Shown here in pieces: positions 22,186 to 32,290 of a stretch of DNA of 64,000 nucleotides. The stretch comes from Manis javanica (Eukaryota; Chordata; Mammalia; Pholidota; Manidae). Below the pieces are notes generated by a model. It was not told the origin of the DNA. It worked only from the letters and a program-made list of their open reading frames with translations, and did no database searches. Positions within the stretch are counted from its first letter, which is position 1, and each line of letters opens with the position of its first letter. Both the position numbers and the translations under genes were made by a program. The stretch covers positions 43,094,001 through 43,158,000 of the forward strand of contig NC_133158.1 in the NCBI RefSeq assembly GCF_040802235.1. The letters run 5' to 3'.

Positions 22186-23867
22186 TCAGCGTGTGGTGAG
22201 GAGGTCACGTGAGGGTGAGGGATCTTCTGTGGCCAGAAGCTGGTAGTTCCTGAGTAAAAGCTGGTTGAAAGCTTGATTAGAGATTTTTCCGACTTGGGAT
22301 TTGATGAACTTTATTATACAGGGTAAGAAGAGACAGGCGAGAAGAATGATTATTATGGGGCCTGCAATGGGCCAGACCCAGGTAAGGAGGGGGTTTGTTA
22401 GTATTGAAGAGAATGGGTTGGAATTGGAAGCAGAGTGGAGACTGGAGGCAAGGTCGGTGAGTTTGGTGATGTCAGTTTCTACAATGCCGGATTCGTTGAT
22501 GTAATAGCAGCACTCTTCCTGGAGGAAGACGCAGGTGCCGCCCTTCTCGGCTGTAAGCAGATCTAAGGCCCGCCGGTTTTGAAGGGTGACTTTAGCTAGC
22601 GAAGTGACCTGTCTTTGGAGAGAGGCTAGGGAATCGGCAGTGGATGTCAGGGCCCCCTCAAGTTTGGCGTTGAGATCTCTAACTGCCCATAGAGAGTGAC
22701 CCAAGGCTCCTCCCAAAAACCCTGCCCCAATGGCTGAGGTGGTCAAAGAGATACCGACCATGATGGGAAGGAAAGCAGCCCTTTTTGTGCACGAGGGCAA
22801 GGGAGGTTGGAGCTCAAGAAATTCTGCCATGCTGTAAAGTGTAAGCTGTGGGATTAGGGTGACGAGAATGCAGGGTGTATCAGAGTTGGGAGGCAGTGAG
22901 TTGAAAAGACTTCCATTACACCAAAAGAAGTGTCCCGGTTGCGTAAAAGTCTTAGAGCCGGAGGTAGGGGTGTAGATAGAGAGGCAGTGAAGTGCACTGG
23001 AGGGGGGTGGAGTTGGGCCTACACAGTGGTGGATGGTGAGATTATCTGCGTACTCTGGTTCCCATAGGGGTATGTCTGCCAGGGGGCGGAGGGGTTGTCT
23101 TTCTGCATGGAAGGAGTAGTTGGAAATATTAAGGGGCACGGCGGCCAGCAGTGGGCGCTGTAGTGATGCGCACAAGAAACAATTGGCAGTGTTGAGGGTG
23201 TGGTTGAGAAAGATGGTGGTGTCTTGAATGCGCTGTAACCAAGAGTAGGAGGAATAAGATGTAGAGGCGCCGTCAAGAGTTTGGATAATGACTTTTTTGG
23301 AATGTCTGCTATCTGATGCAACTTGAGAGATCTGGGAGTGAGAGGGAACATACTCTCGAGAGATATGAAGGGTACCATGGGGGTCGAGGACCCCCCGTAG
23401 TAAACTGAGGCTGTGACTCCGGCAGCCCATCGAGAGTCCCAGGGATCTGGGATTGATAAGGAGAATGAGCCGTTGGGATATTTCATGAAACGGTTGGAGG
23501 AGTAATACTGTGGGTACTGGAAGTTACCCATGTAGTGAATGGCACAAGACCAGTAGGGACATCACCCATAGGTGTCTTGCCATCGCCTGCAATAGGCTTG
23601 TCTTTGGTCATAGAGGAAGCAGAGGTAGGGAGAATAAGGGTAGCTGCTAGTGAACACTTCGGTGGAGGGAGGAAAGTGGAGGTATAAAGGCTTAGAGCAG
23701 CCTTCCAGAGGGCAGTCTGATGTGGCAATGAGGGCAGTAACTTTTGTTTGATGCTGTGTGTAAGTCTGTCTGACTTTGAATCGCCATACAGAGGAGGCTG
23801 GGGTGGCGGGGAAGACAATAGGAATGAGGAAAAAAAGCAAGAGAGCAGTAAAGGAGGAAATAGTCAT
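22186..23867 (-). pseudogene. env: Provirus env (surface and transmembrane), broken
   Basis: Envelope gene remnant. Its start at 23867 encodes a hydrophobic N-terminal signal-like segment and overlaps the integrase end. The surface part is interrupted by an in-frame stop near 23562 and a frame change near 23360-23400. From 23430 to 22186 the frame is open for 414 codons. It contains a CFLC (CXXC) motif in the surface part, a hydrophobic fusion-peptide-like stretch, a heptad-rich segment with the class I transmembrane core region, a CX6CC motif, and a membrane anchor of about 23 residues followed by a cytoplasmic tail. A typical R-X-K/R-R cleavage site is not evident. As it stands the gene does not encode a complete envelope. 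Confidence 0.9.
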
Positions 23868-24834
23868 GATTCGGGTATGGATGGCAAAGGGGGTGAACGG
23901 GAGATGCAGAGTTTCAAGGGATCAGAGGGATGAGGCGTGGTAGAGTAGACAGCGTCTTGGGCTGTATCCGAAGGACTCTGGGTTGTGACTGATGGGTCTT
24001 GGGTGTCCAGAGAAGGTGGGTCCTGGGTATTTGGTTTCAACCTGGAGATATGAATCCAAGGGGTGACAGAGTTATCAGGCAGTGAGAGCTTGGCGGCCGA
24101 GGGGGTGCAGAGAATAACTGGGTGTGGACCTTCCCATTTTGGGGTGAGAGAGGGCTGATCCTCTGGCGGCTTATAAAACACTAGTTGGCTGGGCTGTAAG
24201 ACAGGAGGATTTTGGGAGGCGGATGGATCAGGAAGGAGCCAATCCTGATATTTCCACAATTCAGTGCGGAGGAGAGAGAGTAGTGGAAGGGCCATATTGG
24301 GAGGAATTGGTCCTTTGTGGGAAGGGAGCCCCGGGGGTAGAATTGGGCAGCCGTACATGATCTCAAAGGGTGACAAGAAGGAAGGTTTCTTTGGGCCCGA
24401 ATGCAGAGTAGAGCTAAGGGAAGTAAGCAAACCCAGTCAAGGTGTAGTTCTAGAGATAGTTTGGTCAGGATGTCCTTTAGAGTCCTATTGGCTCTTTCTA
24501 CTTTTCCCAAAGCTTGTGGTCGATAAGGACAATGTAAATGCCAGGGGAGCGAGAGCGACTTGGAGAGGTTCTGGATAATTTGGGCAGTGAACTCAGGGCC
24601 GTTATCTGATTGGAGGGAAGTGGGCATCCCGAACCTAGGAAATATCTGAGTGAGGAGGATAGAGGCAACCGCGGACGCTCATTTGTTAGTGGTGGGGAAA
24701 GCTTCGACCCATCCTGAAAATGTATCTACTAACATGAGTAGGTATCTGGTATGCCATACAGGGGGCATGTTAGTGAAGTCTATTTGCCAATCTGCGGCGG
24801 GGACATTACCCCTTGCTTGATGAGCTGGGAAGGG
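23864..24834 (-). pseudogene. pol: Provirus integrase core and C-terminal domain, broken
   Basis: The catalytic core is readable in one frame: the first Asp in a WQID context near 24780, the second in a SDNGPEF context near 24600, and the Glu in a KVERANR context near 24500. The frame changes before the C-terminal domain (frame open 24430-23864), which has a WEGP...LK arrangement typical of gammaretroviral integrases, then a Pro/Ser/Thr/Asp-rich tail that overlaps env. A stop at 24835-24837 separates this block from the preceding zinc-binding region. Confidence 0.88.
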
Positions 24835-25591
24835 TCAGGCCTTGAGGGGTGTATTAGGGTTAGTGCGTTGGCAGATGGTGCACCTGCAGGTGATTTGGTT
24901 AAGTTGGGTTTTGTCTTCAGGAGAGAGAGAAAAAAAAGATTGTAAAAAATGGATCAAGGATTGGGGGCTAGGATGGAACAGATCATGTAAGAGGTGGAAG
25001 AGAGACTCTTTGTCCTGGGAACAGAGGGTGTCTTGTGATAAGGCTAAAACCACAAGGGCAGACGGATTGTTGTCTGGTGTGTCTTCTGATAGGGCAACTG
25101 ACCGGGCTACTCTGTCGGCTTTGTTGTTACCTCTTGCAATGGGGGAGTCATCCTTTTGATGTGATTTGCAGTGGACTATGCCTAGTCGGTGTGGGAGTTG
25201 TGAAGCCTCTAGAAGTTTAGTAATTAAGGATGAATTAGTGATGGAATTTCCTTTTGTGGCGAGGAGGCCTTGTTCTTTCCATACTGCCGTGTGAGACAAG
25301 AGAATGTGGAATACGTACTTGGAGTCAGTGTACAGTGTGAGAGACGTGTCCCGGGCCAGAGTGCAAGCTCTGGTGGCCGCAATGAGTTCAGCCTGTTGAT
25401 TGGTTGTACCAGGGGGTAGGGCTCATGCCTCAGTGACATCTTCGAGGGAGACTACTGCGTATCCTGCGTAGTGGGTGCCCTCATGTTTAAAGGAGGACCC
25501 ATCAGTAAACCAGATGAGGTCGAAGTGTGAGAGGGCTCCTTCGGAGATCGTGGAGTGGCACAGAAGGAAGTTGTGAAGGGCTTCCAGGCAG
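24835..25591 (-). pseudogene. pol: Provirus RNase H and integrase zinc-binding region, broken
   Basis: RNase H landmarks are visible in order on the minus strand: a FTDGS segment near 25500, a QQAELIA segment near 25385 and a YTDSKY segment near 25325. They supply the acidic residues of the active site. The frame from 25299 continues to the CxxC half of the integrase N-terminal HHCC zinc motif (CTICQ) before a stop at 24835. The frame differs from that of the preceding RT segment, so at least one indel lies between. Confidence 0.82.
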
Positions 25592-27154
25592 TCATGCGAG
25601 GGAGTATGAGGAGAGTAGGGTAGAGGAAGAAGAGTGGCCGGATTCAGGGGGTGGGCGGCAGGGGAGGAAAGAAATGTCTGGATTTTGGAGGAAAGAGGAC
25701 AGTAAGGTCAGGAGTCTGAAGGGAGGGAGATTCTGTAAACTTTTGTAGGTTAAGAGGTCCTTTAGGTGATGTGGGGACAGAATGGGAAGGGGCGCCCCGA
25801 ATGTTAGTTTATGAGCTTCTTTCTGCAAGAGCTGCCCAGTGGCTAATGCCCGTAGGCAGGGGGCCCATCCCCAAACTGTGGGGTCTAATTGCTTGGAGAG
25901 ATAAGCTACTGGGGCAAAGGATGGGCCATAATATTGGCTTAGGACTCCTAGAGCTTGACTGGATCTTTCATGAATGTATAATGAGAAGGGTTTTGACAAA
26001 TCAGGGAGATGGAGAGCTGGGGCTTCCACAAGGGCTTGACGGAGCTTAATGAAGGAGTGTCGGGGTGAGGATGATAATGGTTCTTCAGGGGGGCCCTTGC
26101 TGAGGTCGTATAGGGGTCTTGCCAACAGGGAGAAGTTAGGGATCCATGATCTAAAATACCCAGCCAGGCCTAGAAAGGAAAGGATTTCTGTCTTGGTTTT
26201 GGGAATGGGCAGGTCAGAGAGGAGCCATTTTCTGTCTAAGGTAATGGACTTTCTTTGTTGAGATAGAAGGAATCCAAGGTAAGTGACAGAAGGGGAAGAG
26301 ATTTGAGCTTTGACGGGGGATACCCGGTAACCTCTGGAAGCTAGAAGGTTAAGTAGAGAAGCAGTGTCAAGTTGAGACTGTTCCCACGAGGGACTGCAGA
26401 GTAGAAGATCATCTACATATTGTAATAAGGTGGACTCGGAGTGATCATGATGAAACTGTTTGAGGTCCTGAGCTAGGACTTGTCCAAAAATATGGGGACT
26501 ATCTCGGAAGCCTTGTGGCAAAACTGTCCAAGTAAGTTGTTCAGAATGTCTCGTGCATGGGTCCGTCCAGGTGAAGGTGAAAAAATCTTGGGAGGAGGGG
26601 TCCAGAGGGATAGAAAAAAATGCATCCTTGAGATCTAGGACTGAGAAGTGGGATGCCAAGGCAGGGATCTGCGATAAAAGGGTGTATGGATTTGGAACTA
26701 AGGGATGGATAGGGACAATGGCCATGTTGATGAGGCGAAGGTCTTGGACAAGGTGGAAAGATCCGTTCGTTTTTTTAACGGCTAATATGGGGGTATTAAA
26801 TGGGGAGTGAGTGGGTCTGAGGTAATTTTTGTTCAAGAGATCTTGAATGATGGGTTGGAGGCCTATGAGGGCTGAAGTGGTTAGGGGGTATTGGGCCTGA
26901 CAGATATACTGAGAGGGGTCATGTAATTTGATAGGGGGACATAGGGCCATGGAGGGGCTTGTAATGTCCCAAACTTTGGGATTTACAGGGTGTATGAGGG
27001 TGGAACCGGAGCTTTCATTGGGTAGAGGGGGGTCATCAGCTATGAGGGCCATCAGAAAGGGAGTACTGGGGGCTGTGGGAGTGGATATAGTTATGGAAAC
27101 ATGGAGGAGAGAAAGGATGTCCCGTCCTAGTAAAGGGATGGGACACTGGGGCAT
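25592..27154 (-). pseudogene. pol: Provirus reverse transcriptase segment, open 520 codons
   Basis: This is the longest intact block of the provirus. It begins in the end of the protease (LLGRD context) and continues through RT with an LPQGF block, the catalytic YVDD box, an LGxxGYFR block at the connection start, and an LYDLSKG segment. It is truncated against RNase H by a frame change. The frame relation to the protease upstream is also broken, near a run of nine G at 27208-27216. Reverse transcriptase would copy viral RNA; here it cannot be made as part of a complete Gag-Pol. Confidence 0.93.
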
Positions 27155-27164
27155 AACCAGGAAG

Positions 27165-27425
27165 GAGTGGGAGAAAGGTATGGGATTGTCTTGGATTGTA
27201 CATAAAAGGGGGGGGGTTTTAATGGGAAGATCTGTTTACCTCCTACCCCGACTGTAGGAGTAATGGCAGGCGTGGTCGGGCCCCGGTATTCTCGCAAGAC
27301 TGAGAAGGTGGCTCCTGTATCTAGGAGGAAGGAGATGGGGCGACTGTCTACTGTTAAAGTAACCCTGTGCTCCTGTTTGGTGATGGCAATGGTCAGGCAA
27401 GAAGCCCCCGGGCCCCATCAATCTT
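27165..27425 (-). pseudogene. pro: Provirus protease remnant
   Basis: The retropepsin active-site motif DTGA is readable on the minus strand with its Asp codon at 27321-27319, inside a hydrophobic LL-DTGA-T context. It is in the same frame as the nucleocapsid zinc knuckles, as in gammaretroviruses with gag-pro readthrough. The frame is lost towards RT. Confidence 0.75.
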
Positions 27426-27440
27426 CTTCTGCCAGCCCCA

Positions 27441-29163
27441 CTATGGCGGGCTTAGGATGGGGGTTGTTCGTCCAGCCCCCCCTTTGGATGGTTGGGCAAT
27501 CAGACCCCCAGTGGCCCATTTTGTGGCATCTGGGGCATGGGGTGGTAGGAGATCTGGGGGAGGGGCATGCCCTTGACCAATGTCCCTCTTTTCCGCACTT
27601 GAAACAAGCTCCTGGGGGGGCTTGTTTGTAGAGGGGCGCCCAGGTTGTGGTTTTATCAGCTGGGCCAACATTTGGAAATTGGCCTGATCAGCCTTTTGTT
27701 TACGGCGTTCTTTCTCCTCCTCCTGGTTATGGAAGACTTTAAAGGCCACTGTTAGGATCTCAGTCTGTGGGGTAGCGGGGCCCTGTTCTAACTTTTTGAG
27801 TTTAGCTTTAATGTCGGGGTAGCTTTGAGCTAGGAAGTATGTCATAAGGACATGTCTTCCTTCAGGTGTTTCTGGGTCCAGGCTGGCATACTGTAATAGG
27901 GCTTGAGTGAGTCTGTCTAAGAACTCGGAGGGGGTTTCGTCTCTCTTTTGAATTATGTCTTGGAGCTTTTGAAAACTGACTACTTTACGAGCTGCCTTTT
28001 TCAGACCTGCTATTAAGCAGGAGGCAAAAATATCTCGAGAGCGGAGACCCATGGTGGTGTTATAATCCCAGTGCGGGTCTTGTTCGGGGACAGCAGTGGG
28101 GCCAGTGGGATAGGTGGGGTCAGTCCTGTGGGTTTCGGTAGCATGCGTTTGGGTGAAGTCCCAAACTCGTCTATGCTCTTCAGGGAGGAGGGTATTGGCC
28201 AGGAGCATGAAAATGTCATGATGTGTGAGGCTGTAAGAATGGAGGGTCCATTGAAACTCCCTGATGTATGTTGTGGGGTCAGTGGAAAAGGAACCTAGGC
28301 ATTTCTCTAGTTGGGCTAAATCTCCTAAGGAGAAAGGGACGTGAACGCGCACAATGCCTTTGGATCCTGCTACCTCCTGGAGGGGGGGGCGATAATTTTG
28401 GGAGGCCCTCGGGACCGAGTCTGAGGGGGACTGAAGAGTTCTGGCTCAGTCTGTGGGAGGAAAACAGGTGATGGGGGCAAAGATGCGATAATTTTGGGAG
28501 GCCCTCGGGAGTCTGAGGGGGCAAAGACGGAGGAGGCTCCTGGAACTTAGTTAGAGGGGGGCTGAAAGGCTCAGGCTCCATCTGCAGAAGGGGGGATGTG
28601 AGGGGGACGGAGGAGGAGGTGGTGAGGTGGGGGAGGAGATGGTGGTGGAGGGAGGGGAGGAGGGGGAAGGGAGAGGACGGGAGGCTTCTGTGGGGGTGGA
28701 GGCAGCAGCGGCGGTGGAGGGTGGAGGGGTTGTAGAAGGAGGAGGGGCCGAAGGGGGAAGCCTGTATGGCGGAGGCTCATCGGCTGGGTCAAAGGTAATT
28801 GAAGAGGGACTGGGAGTGTGGGGAGGGGAGGGAGAGGGCTTGCAGGCTAGGAGATCTTGGGGCAGGGAGCAGGTGGTGCAGAGGCTGGGATTTTGAGCTA
28901 GGATGCGAAAAGCTTTGATATAGGGAATCTCTCCATTTTTTCAGGCGCTGGCAGTAGTTAAAAAGATTGCGAGTGATGTTAGGACCAAGAGTTCCCCCTG
29001 CGGGCCATTGGTTGTTATTGTCTAGGGGGTATGTCGGCCAATCTTGGGAGCAATATTTACAGAGAAGTTTTGGTTTTATATCAGGCATCAGGGAGAGGGT
29101 AGCCAGATGCTTAAGCAGGCATTCAAGAGGTGAACTTTCAGGGAGGGATGAGGAGGCTCCCAT
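27441..29163 (-). pseudogene. gag: Provirus gag (matrix, p12-like, capsid, nucleocapsid), broken
   Basis: The start is taken at 29163, where an ATG opens a MGASSS-type N-terminus suited to myristoylation of matrix. The matrix frame stops at 28789. The Pro-rich p12-like region follows in another frame (about 28792-28571). The capsid-like segment (28352-27441 frame) lies in a third frame and includes a charged coiled part before the nucleocapsid. Two CCHC zinc knuckles are readable around 27606-27500 in a frame shifted from the capsid; a run of G at about 27614-27620 is the likely slip point. The gene makes no full Gag. Confidence 0.88.
28389..28510. repeat. 26-bp direct repeats in gag spacer region
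   Basis: The same 26 bases (beginning GCGATAATTTTGGGAGGCCC) occur at 28389-28414 and 28485-28510, 96 bp apart. This is a local duplication in the Pro-rich gag region. Confidence 0.9.
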
Positions 29164-29468
29164 GGCTAAAGGACAGAGAAAGAGACAAACAGGGGAAGAC
29201 AAACGGAGATCCTCGGACTGGAAGCAGACCACAAGGAGACAAAGGGTGTCCCTGATGATCCTTGGTGGTCTGCAGAAACTCGTATACGAGTCGGAGTTTC
29301 TTAGGAAGTGTGCGTCATCACCCAGACTTCCGTAAAAAGGCAGAGTGCCAGAGTCATGAGGTACCTAGTACTAGGAATTTTCGGCAGACAGAACAGATTT
29401 TGGCAGACGGAACAGAAGGAGGAGGGGGGAAAAAGGGAGTGTTCTCATCTGCAAAGGAGTCACCTCGT

Positions 29469-29894
29469 TTATGGCTGTTGGAGGGGGGCCTGAGGGTCCG
29501 CCGTAGCCGTGAAGGCCTGAGGTGGGGAGAGTTCCCTCCTTGTCCCCAAGTGTCAGGGCCTTGCCGGACGATCACAGTCAATGGCACTGCGATAGCTTGG
29601 GGGAGAGTGGCCCACCCCGGGGAAATTTTGCTTAAAAAGTTTCCGCACTGATGGAAGGGACGGTGAGTGCGTTTATGACTGTAGGAAGAGGGGCCTGAGG
29701 GTCCGCTGCAGCCGTGAAGGCCTGAGGCGGGGATTTATGGCTGTTGGAGGAGGGGCCTGAGGGTCTGCCACAGCCATGAAGGCCTGAGGCGGGGAGAGTT
29801 CCCTCCTCGTCCCCGAGCGTCAGGGCCTTGCCGGACGATCACGGTCAATGGCACTGCGATAGCTCGGGGAAGAGTGGCCCACTCCGCGGGGAAA
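29469..29894 (-). repeat. Duplicated leader units of the provirus
   Basis: Units of about 155-160 bp at 29469-29624 and 29735-29894 are close copies. They share GGCCTTGCCGGACGATCAC and AATGGCACTGCGATAGCT. A third, partial unit (29672-29734) repeats only the first part. They lie between the primer-binding site and gag, where splice donor and packaging signals are normally found. Confidence 0.9.
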
Positions 29895-30012
29895 AGTTAC
29901 CTAAAGGCCGAGAGGAGTGGTGAGCGTGATGAGCCAGCGCCGGAAAAAGAGGACGAGGGCAAGCTGCTGCTGGTGTCGGGGGGAAGACGGGGCCCAGTTG
30001 GGGTGTCCCGTC

Positions 30013-30030
30013 TCCCAGGTTTCGGCACCA
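30013..30030 (-). other. Primer-binding site, tRNA-Phe type
   Basis: The minus strand reads TGGTGCCGAAACCTGGGA, one mismatch from the complement of the tRNA-Phe 3' end. It is separated from the 5' LTR by one base. This is the site where minus-strand DNA synthesis would be primed. Confidence 0.88.
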
Positions 30031-30031
30031 A

Positions 30032-30279
30032 TGAAAGGAAAGGAGCGACACACAGCAGCAATTCACTGGAGAATTCCACTTTATTATGGAAAGGTGCTGG
30101 GTTATATAGGAAGGGGCATGGGGTGATTGTGGTGTTACTTCTACGGGGCTGGTGGCTATTGGCAAGGTGCTGGGATTGGGAGGGGGGCGAGAGGTGATTG
30201 GGCTTCAGGTGGCGCCCGTGGGAACCGAGGACCCCGAAGAGAAGCCGGAAGTTTGCCATGTTACTGATGGGGCCCTTCA
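30032..30279 (-). repeat. Provirus 5' LTR
   Basis: 248 bp beginning (minus strand) TGAAGGGCCC and ending TTTCCTTTCA. A TATATAAC-type box (about 30102-30109) and AATAAA (30080-30085) lie in its second half. The outer edge abuts GATAC (30280-30284). Confidence 0.93.
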
Positions 30280-31250
30280 GATACATTTGTTTATCTTCTT
30301 ATGTGGAGTATTTTTTAAGCTTGCCCCTTATTTTTATTGGGTTATTTGTCTTCTTAAATTTTATATTATTATTTTCTTTCATTATCAAGTTGTAGCAGCC
30401 TTTCAGATCTCCTGGATACAAGTCCGTCAGATGCATGGATTGCAAATAGTCTCTCCCAGTCTGTGCTGCATGTTAATTTTCTCAATGATTTTTAGTTTCA
30501 ATGGAATCTAATGATCAGTTTTCTCTCTTATGTCTAGTGCTTTCTGCGTGTCTAAAGAAATCTTTGCCTACCCAAAGACAGGAGTTTGTAGTTTTAGTTA
30601 GTACACTGAAGTCAATAATCCACTGTGAGTCAATTTTCGTGTGCGGCATAAGAGAGCAGTTGAGACTCATGTTTTTGACAGAGGACATCATTTTTATGCC
30701 TCTTCCAGCTCATGGCTTTCTACTCCCCATTGAAATGCCTTGGCTCCTTTGTTAAACAAGATCAATTGACCAGGTAAGGTCTATTTCTGGCCTCTATCCT
30801 GTCCCTCTGATCTATTTCTCTGTCCTTAGACCAGTACTGCTCTGTCCTTATCACTGCAGCTGGAAAGCAAATCTTGAAATCAGGAAGTGAGTTCTCCAAC
30901 TTTACAAGTTTTCAAGAACAATTTTGGCTGTTCTTGGTCCATTGCATTTCCACGAGAATTTTATAATCAACCGGAAAATGTTTACAATGACAGGCCTGCT
31001 GAGATTTCACGTGAGAGTACCTTTAATCTGCAGATTCACCTGGGGCAACTGACGCAATGTTGTTTCTAGCTGAGTTTTCTGACCCACAGGTATGCCCTGT
31101 CTCCCCATGTAGATCTCCATGTTTCTCTCAGCACTGATTTTTACTTTTCAATGCACTTCATGCATTTGTTAGATTTATCTCCACGTGTTTTATTATTTGG
31201 GTGCGATCATAAATGATATTTTTTTGATCTTAACTTTCTTCTTTTTCTTC

Positions 31251-31592
31251 CGAGTTTTCTGAACTTTATATAATGAGTATGATTTAATTTAATTGAGTAA
31301 AAGAAGAGACTAGACAAACTTGGGGGGGACAGTGAGAAAGCAATGTGAGATGTCATTATGATCCTCTTTTGTCTTGGAAAATGGCACCATGTGCGCTGTC
31401 TGCATGTGAATGTGGGGCTCGGCATGAAGCAGCCAGGGTTTACCTGAGGAATACTTGGCCATACCCTTAATTAATGGAGAATTGGGGCCTTCTGGCTTGG
31501 GGCTCATCTTTTCTCGGTGAGGCCAGGATGCTCCCACATCCTCTAAACAAATTCTGGGGCCAGAAATGATATTTTTAAAGCTCATTTCCCAT
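31251..31592. other. Unidentified insert of about 340 bp inside L1
   Basis: L1 sequence runs up to about 31250 and resumes at about 31593 (TTGCTAGTGTATAGAAAC block). The sequence between is not L1 as I know it. It is free of stops on the minus strand over most of its length and forms the larger part of a 169-codon frame (31819-31310) whose other part is L1 ORF2. No poly-A, TG/CA ends or convincing target duplication were seen (only a shared TTTTTCTT). Its origin is unknown. Confidence 0.4.
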
Positions 31593-31860
31593 TTTTTCTT
31601 TGCTAGTGTATAGAAACAGTTGATATTTTGAGACACGGACCTTGCAACCCTCTTAAATGTATTTATTAGTTCTCGCCACTTGTTTGTCTCTTGTAGATTC
31701 CTTAGGACTTTTGCCGTGGCGTACACCATCACGGTGCCCGGGAATAAACATTGTTTTACTCCTCCTGCCCCATCGTTATTCCTTTTATGTATTTTCCTGG
31801 TAAGATGCTGAGCTGTCATGCGAGGTGACAGCCTTGCCTGGTCCTGATTTCAAATTATCA

Positions 31861-32290
31861 GCCTATCTGTGTTCATGCTCTTCCTTTTTGTTTTGATGCT
31901 TCGTGGTTTTTCTATGATGTGCTTAGTTACGGATTTCCTTTTTATTTATTTCCTTGGAGTCTCTTAGTTTCCCAGATGTAAGAGTCGATGTCTGTTGACG
32001 TTCTGGAAAATTCTCAGCCATGATCTTTTTCCATGTTGCAGCTCTTCTATTTTCCCTATTATTTCCTTGTGAAATTCTGATTAGATGCTTATCAGATTTT
32101 CCTTACTCCATCTTCCATGGCTTTCTTCTGTACTTTCCATTTCTTTGTCTTCCTGGGCTGCATTCTGGGTAGGTTTTTAAAAACTTCAATCTTCCTGTTT
32201 CCTATTAAATGTTTTTATCTTTCAAATCTGCACAATTGTTTTTTATGGGCTTGTATTTTCAAGCTCTCGTTTTCTTGCTACAGAAGAAAC
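31861..32290. repeat. Old L1M-like interspersed repeat
   Basis: This shares wording with 41375-42120 (TGGAAAATTCTCAGCCATGA, then a block of CTTCTATTTTCCCTATTATT type, then TTCCATTTCTTTGTCTTCC). It is the same mammal-wide family as at 8346-8660, in a decayed copy. Confidence 0.5.

Larger units (their letters stand above)
21636..30279 (-). mobile_element. Class I endogenous retrovirus, full two-LTR provirus
   Basis: 8644 bp, bounded by LTRs and the 5-bp host duplication GATAC (21631-21635 and 30280-30284). Reading on the minus strand the order is 5' LTR, tRNA-Phe-type primer-binding site, repeated leader, gag, pro, pol (RT, RNase H, integrase), env, purine tract, 3' LTR. The gammaretroviral style is shown by matrix, nucleocapsid and protease segments sharing one frame, an integrase C-terminal region overlapping the env start, and an env transmembrane part with a CX6CC motif. 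The tRNA-Phe site points to the HERV-H/F group of class I elements. All genes are disrupted, so it cannot encode a complete virus. Hand alignment of the LTRs gives about 13 substitutions in 247 bp plus three small indels. Confidence 0.95.
20190..31860 (-). mobile_element. Old antisense L1, split by later insertions
   Basis: Antisense L1 sequence is present at 20190-20594, 21404-21608, 30285-31250 and 31593-31860. Read in order these pieces form one element from the 3' UTR into ORF2, for example the ATTTCCTTGATGGCTAATGA block before the provirus and the CCATTGCATTTCCACGAGAA block after it. The gaps are a solo LTR, a 26-bp L1 stub, the provirus and an unidentified insert. The element is heavily diverged. 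Confidence 0.7.

Noticed and set aside
28571-28896. Pro-rich and Gly/Glu-rich frames in the provirus
   Set aside because: One strand is the gag spacer remnant, the other its antisense shadow.
21636-30279. Replication-competent retrovirus
   Set aside because: gag, pro, pol and env all carry stops or frame changes.
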